The notes under the pieces: model-generated
What the model saw: the letters and a program-made list of their open reading frames with translations, nothing else
Database searches by the model: none
What the model was told of the DNA's origin: nothing
Origin: Mycobacterium sp. EPa45
GTDB lineage: Bacteria > Actinomycetota > Actinomycetes > Mycobacteriales > Mycobacteriaceae
Direction: 5' to 3'
Assembly: GCF_001021385.1 (NCBI RefSeq)
Contig: NZ_CP011773.1
Span: 3,348,001 to 3,412,000, forward strand
Length of the DNA: 64,000 nucleotides
Position numbers and translations under genes: made by a program
Part shown: one piece after another, positions 23,316 through 32,124 of the stretch
Layout: each line of letters starts with the position of its first letter
Position numbering within the stretch: position 1 is the stretch's first letter

Positions 23316-23475
23316 TACCGCAAATAGCAGTCAGCTGCTTGCTCTGGTTAGCGCCTGAGCTGGGCATTTAGCCGAATCGTGACGCAAAGGTGGCCAAAGT
23401 GGTGTGCATCCTTGCCCGATCGGTTGCGAAGGCTGACGTGCGGTCAGCAACCGTCGCGGCCCGACACGGGCGCGC

Positions 23476-24264
23476 TCAGCGACGCCGGTCGCGCACCCGG
23501 TAGGTCGACGGCCACGACTTGCGGGAGTCGTCACCGGTGAGGGCCATGCCCATCCCGCCGACCTTGACGTCGTAGGCCTCCTTGCCGGCTCCGACTTCGC
23601 GGTTGGCGTGCTCCTGGGCCAGGTAGTACAACTCGTCGATCGCCGCTTCGCTGTAGGCGACGAAGGAGGTCTCGCGAACGACGTCGTCACCGAGGACCAT
23701 CGTGTCGGGCAGGATGCGCGAAGCGATTGCGGCCAGACCCAACAGCGCGAACGGGATGACCCAGTAGCACAGGAACGACAGCGGGGTCGCGGTGTCGAGG
23801 ATGGTCGCATCCCCCTGCACGATCGGCGGGATCGCCGAAGACACCGTCATACCGGCGAAAGCGGCAATCCAGATCCACGTCAGCAGTGAGGTGATCCGTT
23901 TGAACAGCTCACTGTTGATGATCTCGTCAGAGCGGCCGGCCGCGGCGAAGTCGCGCACGAAGGGCTTACCGGCAAGTGCGCCGACCAGAGCGACCGCGAA
24001 GATGCCTGCGTTGCTCAGCGGCTGCATCCATCGCTCCATGAATGACTGGCTCGCCACGAAGGTCAGCACCGTCAGCACGACGAATATTGCGACAGCACTG
24101 ATTTCGAAGGTCAGGCTGGCCGCCTTCCTGGTGCGGCTCATCACCAGCCCGATGACGGCGACGCCGAGGGCGACCAGCACCGCGGTCTTGAACGGGACGT
24201 TGCCGACGAGTACCCAATAGACGATCCACGGCGCGAAGCCAACGAGAATGCCCACGATGGCCAA
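23476..24264 (-). CDS. Multi-spanning membrane protein of unknown function
   Basis: A 262-residue protein with about six hydrophobic segments, roughly at 5-22, 27-42, 50-68, 82-98, 130-148 and 165-185, followed by a soluble C-terminal tail of about 70 residues with acidic and tyrosine-rich parts (SEAAIDELYYLAQEHANRE) and a basic end. I do not recognise the family. The frame opens with TTG at 24264; GTG at 24255 is an equally good start, and neither has a strong ribosome-binding site. It is divergent from the FNT-family channel across 74 bp. Confidence 0.6.
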   Translation of the reverse strand: MAIVGILVGFAPWIVYWVLVGNVPFKTAVLVALGVAVIGLVMSRTRKAASLTFEISAVAIFVVLTVLTFVASQSFMERWMQPLSNAGIFAVALVGALAGKPFVRDFAAAGRSDEIINSELFKRITSLLTWIWIAAFAGMTVSSAIPPIVQGDATILDTATPLSFLCYWVIPFALLGLAAIASRILPDTMVLGDDVVRETSFVAYSEAAIDELYYLAQEHANREVGAGKEAYDVKVGGMGMALTGDDSRKSWPSTYRVRDRRR

Positions 24265-24338
24265 GTGTATGGGCGGACGTTGAGCAACTGCTCAGCGGCG
24301 TGCCGTGTTGGGGTGGGAGCCGACGGGTACCCCGAATC

Positions 24339-25199
24339 GTGAGTTCAACGAGCCAGCGCAGCCTGGGCGACACCGACAGCCCCATCGAGGACGAACTCGA
24401 AGCCGCCTTCAACCGCATGGTGGAAGAGGGCACTCAGCGCTTGCATCGCAGCTGGCGTGAAGTGCTCGTCACCGGATTCTTCGGCGGCACCGAGGTCGCG
24501 ATCGGAGTGCTCGCCTACCTGTCCGTACTGCACGAAACCCACAATCCCCTGCTGGCTGGGCTGGCGTTCTCGATCGGGTTCCTCGCGCTGCTGCTCGGCC
24601 GCAGCGAGCTGTTCACCGAAGGCTTCCTGGTACCGGTCACGACGGTGGCCGCCAAGCGAGCCAGCATGGGTCAACTGGTCAAACTCTGGAGCGGCACGCT
24701 GGTGGCCAACCTCGTCGGCGGCTGGGTGATCATGGCGCTGATCATCGCGGCATTCCCGAAGTTGAGGGAGCAGACCATCTCCTCCGCCGAGCATTTCGTC
24801 AGTGCACCGGTGTCGGTGCAAACGCTGGCGCTGGCGGTGCTGGGCGGCATGGTGATCACGTTGATGACGCGCATGCAGCATGGCACCGACTCCGTCCCGG
24901 GCAAGATCGCCGCCGCGGTGGCCGGGGCGTTCGTACTGGCCGGACTTGCGCTGTTCCACTCGATCTTGGACTCGCTGTTGATCTTTGGGGCTTTGGCGAC
25001 CGGCGAGGCGCCGTTCGGCTACCTCGACTGGCTGGGGTGGTTCTGGTACACCCTGCTCGGCAACTTCGCCGGCGGGCTGGTGCTGGTGACGCTGTTGCGG
25101 CTGCTCCGAAGCAAGGAGCGGCTCAAGGACGAACGCCGCGATGCCGAGGATCCCGCGGAGAACGCGCCGGACACGAGCGCTACTCCCCCGCCGCGTTGA
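24339..25199 (+). CDS. Formate/nitrite transporter (FNT) family protein
   Basis: A 286-residue inner-membrane channel with six to seven hydrophobic segments. The N-terminus is polar and acidic; family-like stretches are SWREVLVTGFFGGTEVAIGV, FLALLLGRSELFTEGFLVPV and FHSILDSLLIFGAL. FNT proteins are pentameric channels for formate, nitrite or related small monovalent anions. This subtype, with its long N-terminus and RSELFTEGF in the first half, resembles the YfdC branch, whose substrate is not settled. The GTG at 24339 is preferred. It overlaps the convergent PucR gene by 20 bp. Confidence 0.85.
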   Translation: MSSTSQRSLGDTDSPIEDELEAAFNRMVEEGTQRLHRSWREVLVTGFFGGTEVAIGVLAYLSVLHETHNPLLAGLAFSIGFLALLLGRSELFTEGFLVPVTTVAAKRASMGQLVKLWSGTLVANLVGGWVIMALIIAAFPKLREQTISSAEHFVSAPVSVQTLALAVLGGMVITLMTRMQHGTDSVPGKIAAAVAGAFVLAGLALFHSILDSLLIFGALATGEAPFGYLDWLGWFWYTLLGNFAGGLVLVTLLRLLRSKERLKDERRDAEDPAENAPDTSATPPPR

Positions 25200-26751
25200 G
25201 GGTCAGCATCGCGACGTGCAGCGACGTCCTGGACTCGGCGTCGTCGAGATCGAGGCCCACAATCCGCTCGAGGGCATCCAGCCGGGCGTACAGCGTGGGC
25301 CGCGACATGTGCAGTTTCCTGGCCAGCTCGGCCTTGTTGCCGCCGGCCTCGAGGAAGCGCCGCAGCAGGTCGAACGCCTCGTCGCCGTGCTTGGCGCGAT
25401 GCGCCAACAGCCCGGCCAGCTCGGTCTCGGCGAACGCCTGCACGCGGGGATCGGTCCGGATCAGCGAAAGCAAGCCGCGCAACCGGACGTCGGCGACCCG
25501 GTGAAACGGCTTGTCCTGCAAGGGCATCGACAGAGCAACCTCGGCGACGTGGGCCGCCTCGCGTAGACCGCCCACCGCGTCGACCAGCCGGCTGGACTCC
25601 GGCCCGACGCCGATGGCGCATCCGCTCACCCCGTCCAGACGCATGACCGCGCGGCGAATCGCGGCGCACACCTGCTCGAGAGTGCCCGTGCGCTGCGGCG
25701 CCAACACGATGTCGATCTGGCCGTCGTCGCGAGTGGCTGCCAGACCGGTATGACCGGCGACCCGCACGGTGTGCATGATCGCGTCGAGCGTGCGCACCCG
25801 CCGCTGGGCGATCGCCACCTGATCGGCGCCCGGGCTCTCCCCCAGCCGCACCGCCATCGGAACATAGATCAGCGCCGGCCGCAGCCCCAGGGCATGGGCG
25901 CGGGCGGTGGCCTCGGCCTCGTCGGTGATCCGGCCGCGGCGCAGGTCGTCGACGAGGCCGCCCTGTGCACGCAGCTCGAGTGAGCTGCGATTCTGTTCGA
26001 CCATCCGATTCAGGGCCAATGCCTGCGCCGCACGCTCCAACGTCATCACCGCGCGGTCATCGGCCGGCGCGATCCGCGGTGCGATCAACCGGCCCCACTG
26101 CTCGCGGTGCGGCCCGACCGGACACGCCGACCACACCTCACCGCCCGCCAAGCGCGATCGCCGCTCCCAATCGGCCAGCAGCTCCTTTACCGGGACGCCC
26201 CACCGGTCAAACGCAAGGACCTGCCGATTGAGGTCCTCCAACACCACCGGAGTGTCGAGCATTTCGGCTGCGGCACTGATTATTTGGTCAACCGATGCGC
26301 GCCGCATGCTCAACGCGGTGAACGCCTCGTGCACCCGTTGCGCGTACGCCAACTCGGCGTATTGATCGGCGACGATCCTGCGGTGCACCTCTTCGGTGAC
26401 GTCGATGAAGCGCACGGGCCGGTGCAGCACGATCACCGGCAGCGCCAGCTCGGACCCGATCTCGCGCACCGGGTCGGGAAGCCGGTCGACGTGCAGTCCG
26501 AGCTCGATCACCACCCCGACGGCGCCGGCCTCGGCGAGGCCGGGCAGATACGCGTCCCGCCGGACCGGGTCGGCCAGCGCCTGCCCGGTGGTGAGGACCA
26601 GTTCTCCGCCGGTCAGCAGACCCGACAGGTCGGCGAGGTCGCTGACGTGCACCCAGCGCACCGGGTGATCCATCGGCCCGCTACACACCACCTCGGGCTC
26701 ACCGCGGCGCACCGACGGCAATTCGAGGATCTCGGCCAGGGTCAGCTGCAT
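25180..26751 (-). CDS. PucR family transcriptional regulator
   Basis: A 523-residue regulator. The N-terminal PucR/purine-catabolism-type domain (about 5-125) begins with LTLAEILELPSVRRGEPEVV and contains GGELVLTTGQAL. A degenerate GGDEF-like/CdaR middle domain follows. The C-terminal PucR-type helix-turn-helix (about 460-520) has FLEAGGNKAELARKLHMSRP and TLYARLDALERIVGLDL. Such proteins usually activate an adjacent catabolic operon in response to a pathway intermediate. It is divergent from mmsA and an aminotransferase gene, which are the likely targets. The start may also be GTG at 26757. Confidence 0.9.
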   Translation of the reverse strand: MQLTLAEILELPSVRRGEPEVVCSGPMDHPVRWVHVSDLADLSGLLTGGELVLTTGQALADPVRRDAYLPGLAEAGAVGVVIELGLHVDRLPDPVREIGSELALPVIVLHRPVRFIDVTEEVHRRIVADQYAELAYAQRVHEAFTALSMRRASVDQIISAAAEMLDTPVVLEDLNRQVLAFDRWGVPVKELLADWERRSRLAGGEVWSACPVGPHREQWGRLIAPRIAPADDRAVMTLERAAQALALNRMVEQNRSSLELRAQGGLVDDLRRGRITDEAEATARAHALGLRPALIYVPMAVRLGESPGADQVAIAQRRVRTLDAIMHTVRVAGHTGLAATRDDGQIDIVLAPQRTGTLEQVCAAIRRAVMRLDGVSGCAIGVGPESSRLVDAVGGLREAAHVAEVALSMPLQDKPFHRVADVRLRGLLSLIRTDPRVQAFAETELAGLLAHRAKHGDEAFDLLRRFLEAGGNKAELARKLHMSRPTLYARLDALERIVGLDLDDAESRTSLHVAMLTLNAAGE

Positions 26752-26756
26752 TGACA

Positions 26757-26775
26757 CAGTGTAATACTGTTACTG
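26757..26775. promoter_or_regulatory. Candidate operator in the pucR/mmsA divergent region
   Basis: CAGTGTAATACTGTTACTG contains two overlapping inverted repeats: CAGT/ACTG at its ends, and GTAA/TTAC inside (26761-26764 and 26770-26773). It lies directly before the pucR start and about 60 bp before mmsA, where the divergent regulator would be expected to bind. It stands out as an AT-rich patch. The binding itself is inferred. Confidence 0.35.
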
Positions 26776-26832
26776 TTTCTGCTTACATACCGTCGACATC
26801 ACGCAGGTGTTTTACGTCGCAGAATCGTAGGT

Positions 26833-28350
26833 ATGACCCTTACCGCGCCCAACACCCGCGTCCGCACCATCGCCCACTGGGCCGACGGCAAGAACTTCGC
26901 CGGCGGCAGTGACCGGACGGCAGCCGTCACCAACCCGGCCACCGGTCAGGTCACGGGCCAGGTCGCGCTCGCCGACGTCGCCGACGCCCGCGCGGTCATC
27001 GACGCCGCCGTTGCCGCGTTCCCGGCCTGGCGCGACACGTCGCTGGCCAAGCGCGTTTCGGTGCTGTTCCAATTCAGGGAGCTGCTGAACGCGCGCAAAG
27101 AGGAACTCGCCGCGATCATCACCGCCGAGCACGGCAAGGTGCTGTCCGATGCCCTCGGCGAGGTCGCCCGTGGTCAGGAAGTCGTCGAATTCGCTTGTGG
27201 CATACCGCATCTACTCAAGGGCGGCATGACCGAGAACGCCTCGACCAACGTCGACGTCGCCTCGATCCGCCAGCCGCTGGGCCCGGTGGCCGTCATCAGC
27301 CCGTTCAACTTCCCCGCGATGGTGCCGATGTGGTTCTTCCCGATCGCCATCGCCGCCGGAAACACCGTGGTGCTCAAGCCTTCCGAGAAGGATCCGTCGG
27401 CGGCGCTGTGGATCGCCAACCTGTGGGCCGAGGCAGGTCTGCCGGCCGGTGTCTTCAACGTCCTGCAGGGCGACAAGGTCGCCGTCGACGAGCTGCTGAC
27501 CAACAAGGCCATCAAGGCGGTCTCGTTCGTCGGCTCCACGCCGATCGCCCAGTACGTCTACTCCACCGGCACCCAACACGGCAAGCGGGTGCAGGCCCTC
27601 GGCGGCGCCAAGAACCACGCCGTGATCCTGCCCGATGCCGACCTCGACCTGGCCGCCGACGCGATGATCAACGCGGGCTTCGGCTCGGCCGGTGAACGCT
27701 GCATGGCCATCTCGGCCGCCGTTGCCGTCGGCCCGATCGCCGACGAGCTGGTGGCCAAGATCGCCGAGCGCGCACGGTCATTGAAGATCGGCGACGGCAC
27801 CCGCAACACCGACATGGGTCCCCTGGTGACCAAGGCCCACCGCGACAAGGTGGCCTCCTACATCGAGGCCGGCCAGGCAGACGGCGCCACCATCGTCGTC
27901 GACGGCCGCGGCACCGCCGTGGACGGAGAGTCCGACGGGTTCTGGCTGGGCCCCACCCTGATCGACAACGTCACGCCGGAGATGAGCGTCTACACCGACG
28001 AGATCTTCGGGCCGGTGCTGTCGGTGGTCCGGGTGGACACCTACGACGACGCGCTGCAACTGATCAACTCCAACCCCTACGGCAACGGCACCGCGATCTT
28101 CACCAACGACGGTGGTGCGGCCCGTCGGTTCCAGAACGAAGTCGAGGTCGGCATGGTCGGCATCAACGTGCCGATCCCGGTGCCGACGGCCTACTACAGC
28201 TTCGGCGGCTGGAAGAGTTCGCTGTTCGGCGACACCCATGCCCACGGCACCGAAGGCGTGCATTTCTTCACCCGTGGCAAAGTGGTCACCACGCGGTGGC
28301 TCGATCCCTCCCATGGCGGCATCAACCTCGGCTTCCCGCAGAACTCCTGA
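26833..28350 (+). CDS. mmsA: CoA-acylating methylmalonate-semialdehyde dehydrogenase
   Basis: A 505-residue aldehyde dehydrogenase of the MmsA/IolA type, which oxidises methylmalonate semialdehyde or malonate semialdehyde to propionyl-CoA or acetyl-CoA with NAD. Characteristic segments are GPVAVISPFNFPAMVPMWFF, VSFVGSTPIAQYVY, the catalytic Cys290 in GSAGERCMAIS, and the MmsA-specific VPIPVPTAYYSFGGWKSSLF. Length is normal. It is followed after 17 bp by a class III aminotransferase, consistent with breakdown of beta-alanine, valine or a similar amine: transamination gives the semialdehyde and MmsA consumes it. Confidence 0.95.
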   Translation: MTLTAPNTRVRTIAHWADGKNFAGGSDRTAAVTNPATGQVTGQVALADVADARAVIDAAVAAFPAWRDTSLAKRVSVLFQFRELLNARKEELAAIITAEHGKVLSDALGEVARGQEVVEFACGIPHLLKGGMTENASTNVDVASIRQPLGPVAVISPFNFPAMVPMWFFPIAIAAGNTVVLKPSEKDPSAALWIANLWAEAGLPAGVFNVLQGDKVAVDELLTNKAIKAVSFVGSTPIAQYVYSTGTQHGKRVQALGGAKNHAVILPDADLDLAADAMINAGFGSAGERCMAISAAVAVGPIADELVAKIAERARSLKIGDGTRNTDMGPLVTKAHRDKVASYIEAGQADGATIVVDGRGTAVDGESDGFWLGPTLIDNVTPEMSVYTDEIFGPVLSVVRVDTYDDALQLINSNPYGNGTAIFTNDGGAARRFQNEVEVGMVGINVPIPVPTAYYSFGGWKSSLFGDTHAHGTEGVHFFTRGKVVTTRWLDPSHGGINLGFPQNS

Positions 28351-28367
28351 GCTCGAAAGAGGCGTCT

Positions 28368-29753
28368 ATGACGACTATTGATTCCCACCTGCTGCCCAAC
28401 GGCCAAGACCTCGACACCGCCCGCGCCGAAGCCGCGCGGGCCTACGAGCTCGACCGCAAGCACGTCTTCCACTCGTGGTCGGCGCAGGCTCAGATCAAGC
28501 CGATGACGATCGTCGCGTCGGAAGGCTCCTACGTCTGGGATGGCGACGGCAACAAGCTGCTCGACTTCTCCTCGCAGTTGGTGTTCACCAACATCGGGCA
28601 TCAGCATCCGAAGGTCGTGGCCGCCATCGCCGAGCAGGCCGCCAAGCTGTGCACGATCGCTCCGCAGCACGCCAACGCGGCCCGCTCCGAGGCCGCGCGA
28701 CTGATCGCCGAGCGCACCCCCGGTGATTTGAACCGGGTGTTCTTCACCAACGGCGGTGCCGACGCCGTCGAGCACGCCGTCCGGATGGCCCGCCTGCACA
28801 CCGGGCGCTACAAGGTGTTGTCCCGTTACCGCTCGTACCACGGCGGCACCGACACCGCGATCAACCTGACCGGTGACCCGCGCCGCTACCCCAACGACTA
28901 CGCGAGTTCGGGCGTCGTGCACTTCAACGGCCCCTTCCTGTACCGCTCCTCCTTCTTCGCTGAGACCGAGCAGCAGGAGTCCGAGCGGGCGTTGGACTAC
29001 CTGGAGCGGCTGATCCAGCACGAGGGTCCGGCGTCGATCGCCGCGATCATCCTCGAGTCGGTGCCCGGCACCGCCGGCATCATGGTGCCGCCGCCCGGCT
29101 ACCTGGCCGGTGTGCGGGAGATCTGCGACCGCCACGGCATCGTGTTCATCGCCGACGAGGTGATGGCCGGCTTCGGCCGGACCGGAAAGTGGTTCGCAAT
29201 CCAGAACTTTGACGTTGTGCCCGACCTCATCACATTCGCCAAGGGCGTCACGTCGGGGTATGTGCCGCTCGGCGGGGTGGCCATCAACGACGCGATCTAC
29301 TCCACATTCGCCGACAGCGCCTACCCGGGCGGGCTGACCTACTCGGGGCACCCACTGGCGTGCGGTGCGGCGGTCGCGACGATCAACGCGATGGAAGACG
29401 AGGGCATGGTGGAGGGCGCCGCCCGGATCGGCGAGCAGGTGCTCGGCCCCGGTCTGCGCGAGCTGGCGGCCCGCCACCCGTCGGTCGGTGAGGTCCGCGG
29501 CCTCGGCGTGTTCTGGGCGATCGAGTTGGTGGCCAACCAGCAGACCCGGGAACCGCTGGCGCCCTACGGCGGTTCCAGCCCCGCGATGAACGAGGTGCTC
29601 GCGGCCTGCAAGTCCGGTGGCCTGCTGCCGTTCGCCAACTTCAACCGGATCCACGCGGTGCCGGCCTGCAACATCACCGACGTCGAGGTGGCCGAGGGCC
29701 TGGCCATTCTGGACAAGGCGCTGGGCGTCGCCGACGGGTATGTGACCGGCTGA
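28368..29753 (+). CDS. Class III (omega-amino acid type) aminotransferase
   Basis: A 461-residue PLP enzyme of fold type I, class III. PLP-site features are FFTNGGADAVEHAVRMAR, the SYHGGTDTA phosphate loop, the cofactor-binding Asp in VFIADEVMAGFGRTG and the Schiff-base Lys292 in ITFAKGVTSGY. The sequence is of the kind that moves an omega-amino group from beta-alanine, taurine or 4-aminobutyrate-like donors to pyruvate or 2-oxoglutarate. It follows mmsA with GAAAGAGG before the ATG, so it probably supplies the semialdehyde. The exact donor is not determinable. Confidence 0.92.
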   Translation: MTTIDSHLLPNGQDLDTARAEAARAYELDRKHVFHSWSAQAQIKPMTIVASEGSYVWDGDGNKLLDFSSQLVFTNIGHQHPKVVAAIAEQAAKLCTIAPQHANAARSEAARLIAERTPGDLNRVFFTNGGADAVEHAVRMARLHTGRYKVLSRYRSYHGGTDTAINLTGDPRRYPNDYASSGVVHFNGPFLYRSSFFAETEQQESERALDYLERLIQHEGPASIAAIILESVPGTAGIMVPPPGYLAGVREICDRHGIVFIADEVMAGFGRTGKWFAIQNFDVVPDLITFAKGVTSGYVPLGGVAINDAIYSTFADSAYPGGLTYSGHPLACGAAVATINAMEDEGMVEGAARIGEQVLGPGLRELAARHPSVGEVRGLGVFWAIELVANQQTREPLAPYGGSSPAMNEVLAACKSGGLLPFANFNRIHAVPACNITDVEVAEGLAILDKALGVADGYVTG

Positions 29754-29757
29754 GAAT

Positions 29758-30105
29758 TCAGTAGGGGGTGGTGTGCTGGGTCAGGACGAACAGCAGCAAC
29801 CCCAGGCACATCAGCACGTTGATGGCGATCAGGATCGCAGCGAACACGATGACGCCGCGCACGCAACTCCGTTGGGCGCGGGTGACTTTGGACCGACGTT
29901 GCTCGCTGCGGAGTTGCGTCGCGGTCAGCGCGAACGTCACGTCGACCAACTCGTCCTCGGTGGCCGCCTGCCCCATGGCGATCTGCTGCAGCCGTTCGGG
30001 CGGGATCCCGACACCGACTCCGGCGAAATTCCGGCTCAACCGTTTGAGCTGCCGAGGACTACTCGTCTGGTTCCTCGGCAGCCGCGGATCGGACCAGTCG
30101 GTCAT
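29758..30105 (-). CDS. Small single-pass membrane protein of unknown function
   Basis: A 115-residue protein with a polar N-terminal part (about 1-75, including a short helical region LQQIAMGQAATEDELVDVTF), a basic stretch (RSEQRRSKVTRAQRS) and one C-terminal membrane segment (about 83-108). The positive residues before the segment suggest that the N-terminal domain is cytosolic. I do not recognise a family. It meets the aminotransferase gene with 4 bp between stops. Confidence 0.6.
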   Translation of the reverse strand: MTDWSDPRLPRNQTSSPRQLKRLSRNFAGVGVGIPPERLQQIAMGQAATEDELVDVTFALTATQLRSEQRRSKVTRAQRSCVRGVIVFAAILIAINVLMCLGLLLFVLTQHTTPY

Positions 30106-30159
30106 AACCAATTGACACTAGCGCGGCATCACCGGCTCCGCGAGAGAACTGCCGAGGCG

Positions 30160-31350
30160 TCACAACCCCGGCTGATCCTCGATGATGCCGAGCCAGATCT
30201 GGGCCACGTCGATGGCCACCTTCTCGCTGATGAACGCGTGCTGGGTGCCGGTGTAGATGTCACGGAACGCGCGCTCGAGGCGGCTGCCCTCCCGGATCGA
30301 GGTGGTCCCCGCCGCGAGGTGCGCCCACTCGGCGGCCTCGCGCGCCACATCGGTGGCATACACGGCGGCCACCCGCATATCAGCGCGCAACCTGGGCGTC
30401 AGCGGCTCGCCGGCAGCCACCGCGGCCTCGGCGGTTCCGAACGCATCGAGCACCAGGAGCCGCGCCGCACGCCACGCCGCGACATGGTGGGCCAATCCCT
30501 TCTGGAATGTGGGGCGGCTGGCCAGCGAGGCCATGTCGCTCATCCGGAACTTCGTGGCCGCCAGATCCTCGACATCGTCGAGCATGCTCTTGGCGACTCC
30601 GAGGGCCCAAGACGCGTGACCGGCCGCGGTCACCGGCATGAGTCCCATCCGGGTGGCCGGCGAAGTGCCCCGGTACGGGGAACTGGAGAAGAGCGCGAAC
30701 GTCCGGCAGGCCGGGACGAAAACATCCTCGACCCCGTAGTCGTAGGAGCCGGTTCCCTTGAGACCCTGGACATGCCAGCCGTCCTTGAAGACCACCTCGT
30801 CGCGGGGGATCACAGCCACCTGCATGTCGGGCAGTCCCCCGGGACCCATCACCGGCTGGCCGTCGACCATCGGGAAGAACCCGGCGCAGACGTATTCGGA
30901 GTGGCCGGTGCCCGACCCGAAACTCCACGAGCCGGTCAGCCGGTAACCGCCGTCGACGGTCACGCCCGAGCCGTTGGGAAAGAACTGGCCGCCCATCGTG
31001 ACGCGATTGTCGTTCGCAGTGAAAACGTCCGCGAAGCCCTCGTCGGACAGATAGCACGCGGCCGCGAACGACGACGGCAGATTGGCGATCCCGATCCAGC
31101 CGAACGACCCGTCCTGCCAGGCCATCTCGATCCACGTCTCGATCATCTCGGCGAACGACGGCTCCGCCCCGCCCGCCGCGACCGGATTGAACGACGACAT
31201 CAGCCCGCTGGCCCACATCTCCTCGACGACCGCCGGGGCGATGGTGCGCAGCCGTTCGGACTCACCGGCCCGCGCCACCACCAGATCACGCATTCCGCGG
31301 GCCAGCCCGAGCGGCCGGCTCTTCGATTGAACTGTCGACGTCATCGTCAT
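30160..31350 (-). CDS. Acyl-CoA dehydrogenase-fold flavoprotein
   Basis: A 396-residue protein with the three-part acyl-CoA dehydrogenase fold: an N-terminal helical domain, a central beta domain (GYRLTGSWSFGSGTGHSEYV, GLKGTGSYDYGVEDVFVP) and a C-terminal four-helix domain (FRDIYTGTQHAFISEKVAIDV). The WSFGSG and GLKGTGSYDY segments and the missing catalytic Glu context resemble flavin-dependent monooxygenases of the HsaA group rather than fatty-acid dehydrogenases, so it may hydroxylate an aromatic or steroid-like substrate with reduced flavin. Two ATGs (31350 and 31344) are possible starts. A 10-bp direct repeat lies just upstream. Confidence 0.85.
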   Translation of the reverse strand: MTMTSTVQSKSRPLGLARGMRDLVVARAGESERLRTIAPAVVEEMWASGLMSSFNPVAAGGAEPSFAEMIETWIEMAWQDGSFGWIGIANLPSSFAAACYLSDEGFADVFTANDNRVTMGGQFFPNGSGVTVDGGYRLTGSWSFGSGTGHSEYVCAGFFPMVDGQPVMGPGGLPDMQVAVIPRDEVVFKDGWHVQGLKGTGSYDYGVEDVFVPACRTFALFSSSPYRGTSPATRMGLMPVTAAGHASWALGVAKSMLDDVEDLAATKFRMSDMASLASRPTFQKGLAHHVAAWRAARLLVLDAFGTAEAAVAAGEPLTPRLRADMRVAAVYATDVAREAAEWAHLAAGTTSIREGSRLERAFRDIYTGTQHAFISEKVAIDVAQIWLGIIEDQPGL

Positions 31351-31374
31351 TTCCGATCTGCTTGCGGCTCAGCG

Positions 31375-31401
31375 GCAGTGAACAACTTTGCGCAGTGAAC
31401 A
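31375..31401. promoter_or_regulatory. Direct repeat before the acyl-CoA dehydrogenase-fold gene
   Basis: GCAGTGAACA occurs at 31375-31384 and 31392-31401, a 17-bp period. It lies 25-51 bp before the start of the minus-strand flavoprotein gene, in a region of lower G+C. It could be a direct-repeat regulator site; no regulator gene is adjacent. Confidence 0.3.
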
Positions 31402-31444
31402 CTTTTGAAAGAATGTATACGTCGGGCGCGCCCGGCGGTGGCGA

Positions 31445-31993
31445 TTACCAGAGGATCTCGGCGGCGGCTATCGCGCGAGCCGTTCGGCCCGGTGCCGCCT
31501 GGTGTGACCAGTAGAGATTGGTGTGTGCGATCACCTGATCGGGTGGCGGGGCGCCCCATTGGGAGAGGTCCTCGGTGGTGTGAGCGTCGGCGACGAGGGT
31601 GATGTCATAGCCGCGCACCAAGCCCCCGTGAATTGTCGAGCGAACGCACTGATCGGTCTGGGCGCCGACCACCACCAGATGACCGACCCCCAACCCGGCG
31701 AGCGTCGCCTCCAGGGTGGTGTCCTCGAACGAGTCGCCATAATTCTTGGCCACCAACGGCTCGGTCCCCGCCGGCGTCAGGTCGGCGACGATGCGCCACT
31801 GCTCGGTTCCCGCAACAAGTTCCGCGTCGGCGTGCTGGACCCAGACCACGGGAACACCGGCCACTCGCGCACTGTCGACCAGTCCGGCGATCCTGGCGAC
31901 AACCTGATCTCGGTCGTGAGCCCGGGCCACAACGTCGTTCTGCACGTCGACGACGAGCAGTGCGCTGTTCGGCCGGTTCTCCAAAGTCGTCAT
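31445..31993 (-). CDS. Isochorismatase-family cysteine hydrolase
   Basis: A 182-residue cytosolic hydrolase of the isochorismatase-like superfamily. The triad residues are Asp16 in LLVVDVQND, Lys in VAKNYGDSFEDT and Cys in GAQTDQCVRSTI. This class contains nicotinamidase-like, isochorismatase-like and various amidohydrolase activities; the substrate here is not identifiable. It is on the same strand as, and 94 bp from, the flavoprotein gene downstream. The ATG at 31993 is well placed. Confidence 0.88.
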   Translation of the reverse strand: MTTLENRPNSALLVVDVQNDVVARAHDRDQVVARIAGLVDSARVAGVPVVWVQHADAELVAGTEQWRIVADLTPAGTEPLVAKNYGDSFEDTTLEATLAGLGVGHLVVVGAQTDQCVRSTIHGGLVRGYDITLVADAHTTEDLSQWGAPPPDQVIAHTNLYWSHQAAPGRTARAIAAAEILW

Positions 31994-32124
31994 GACCGTG
32001 ATCGTAGGGGTGGCGGCAACAGTTCACGGGACTGACTCATGGACCTCGCCTCGCCGAAATACGGCGATGCCAGACTGCGTGTCCCGCACGGATCGAGAAG
32101 CGGTCCGCCGAGCAGGAGAACGCA

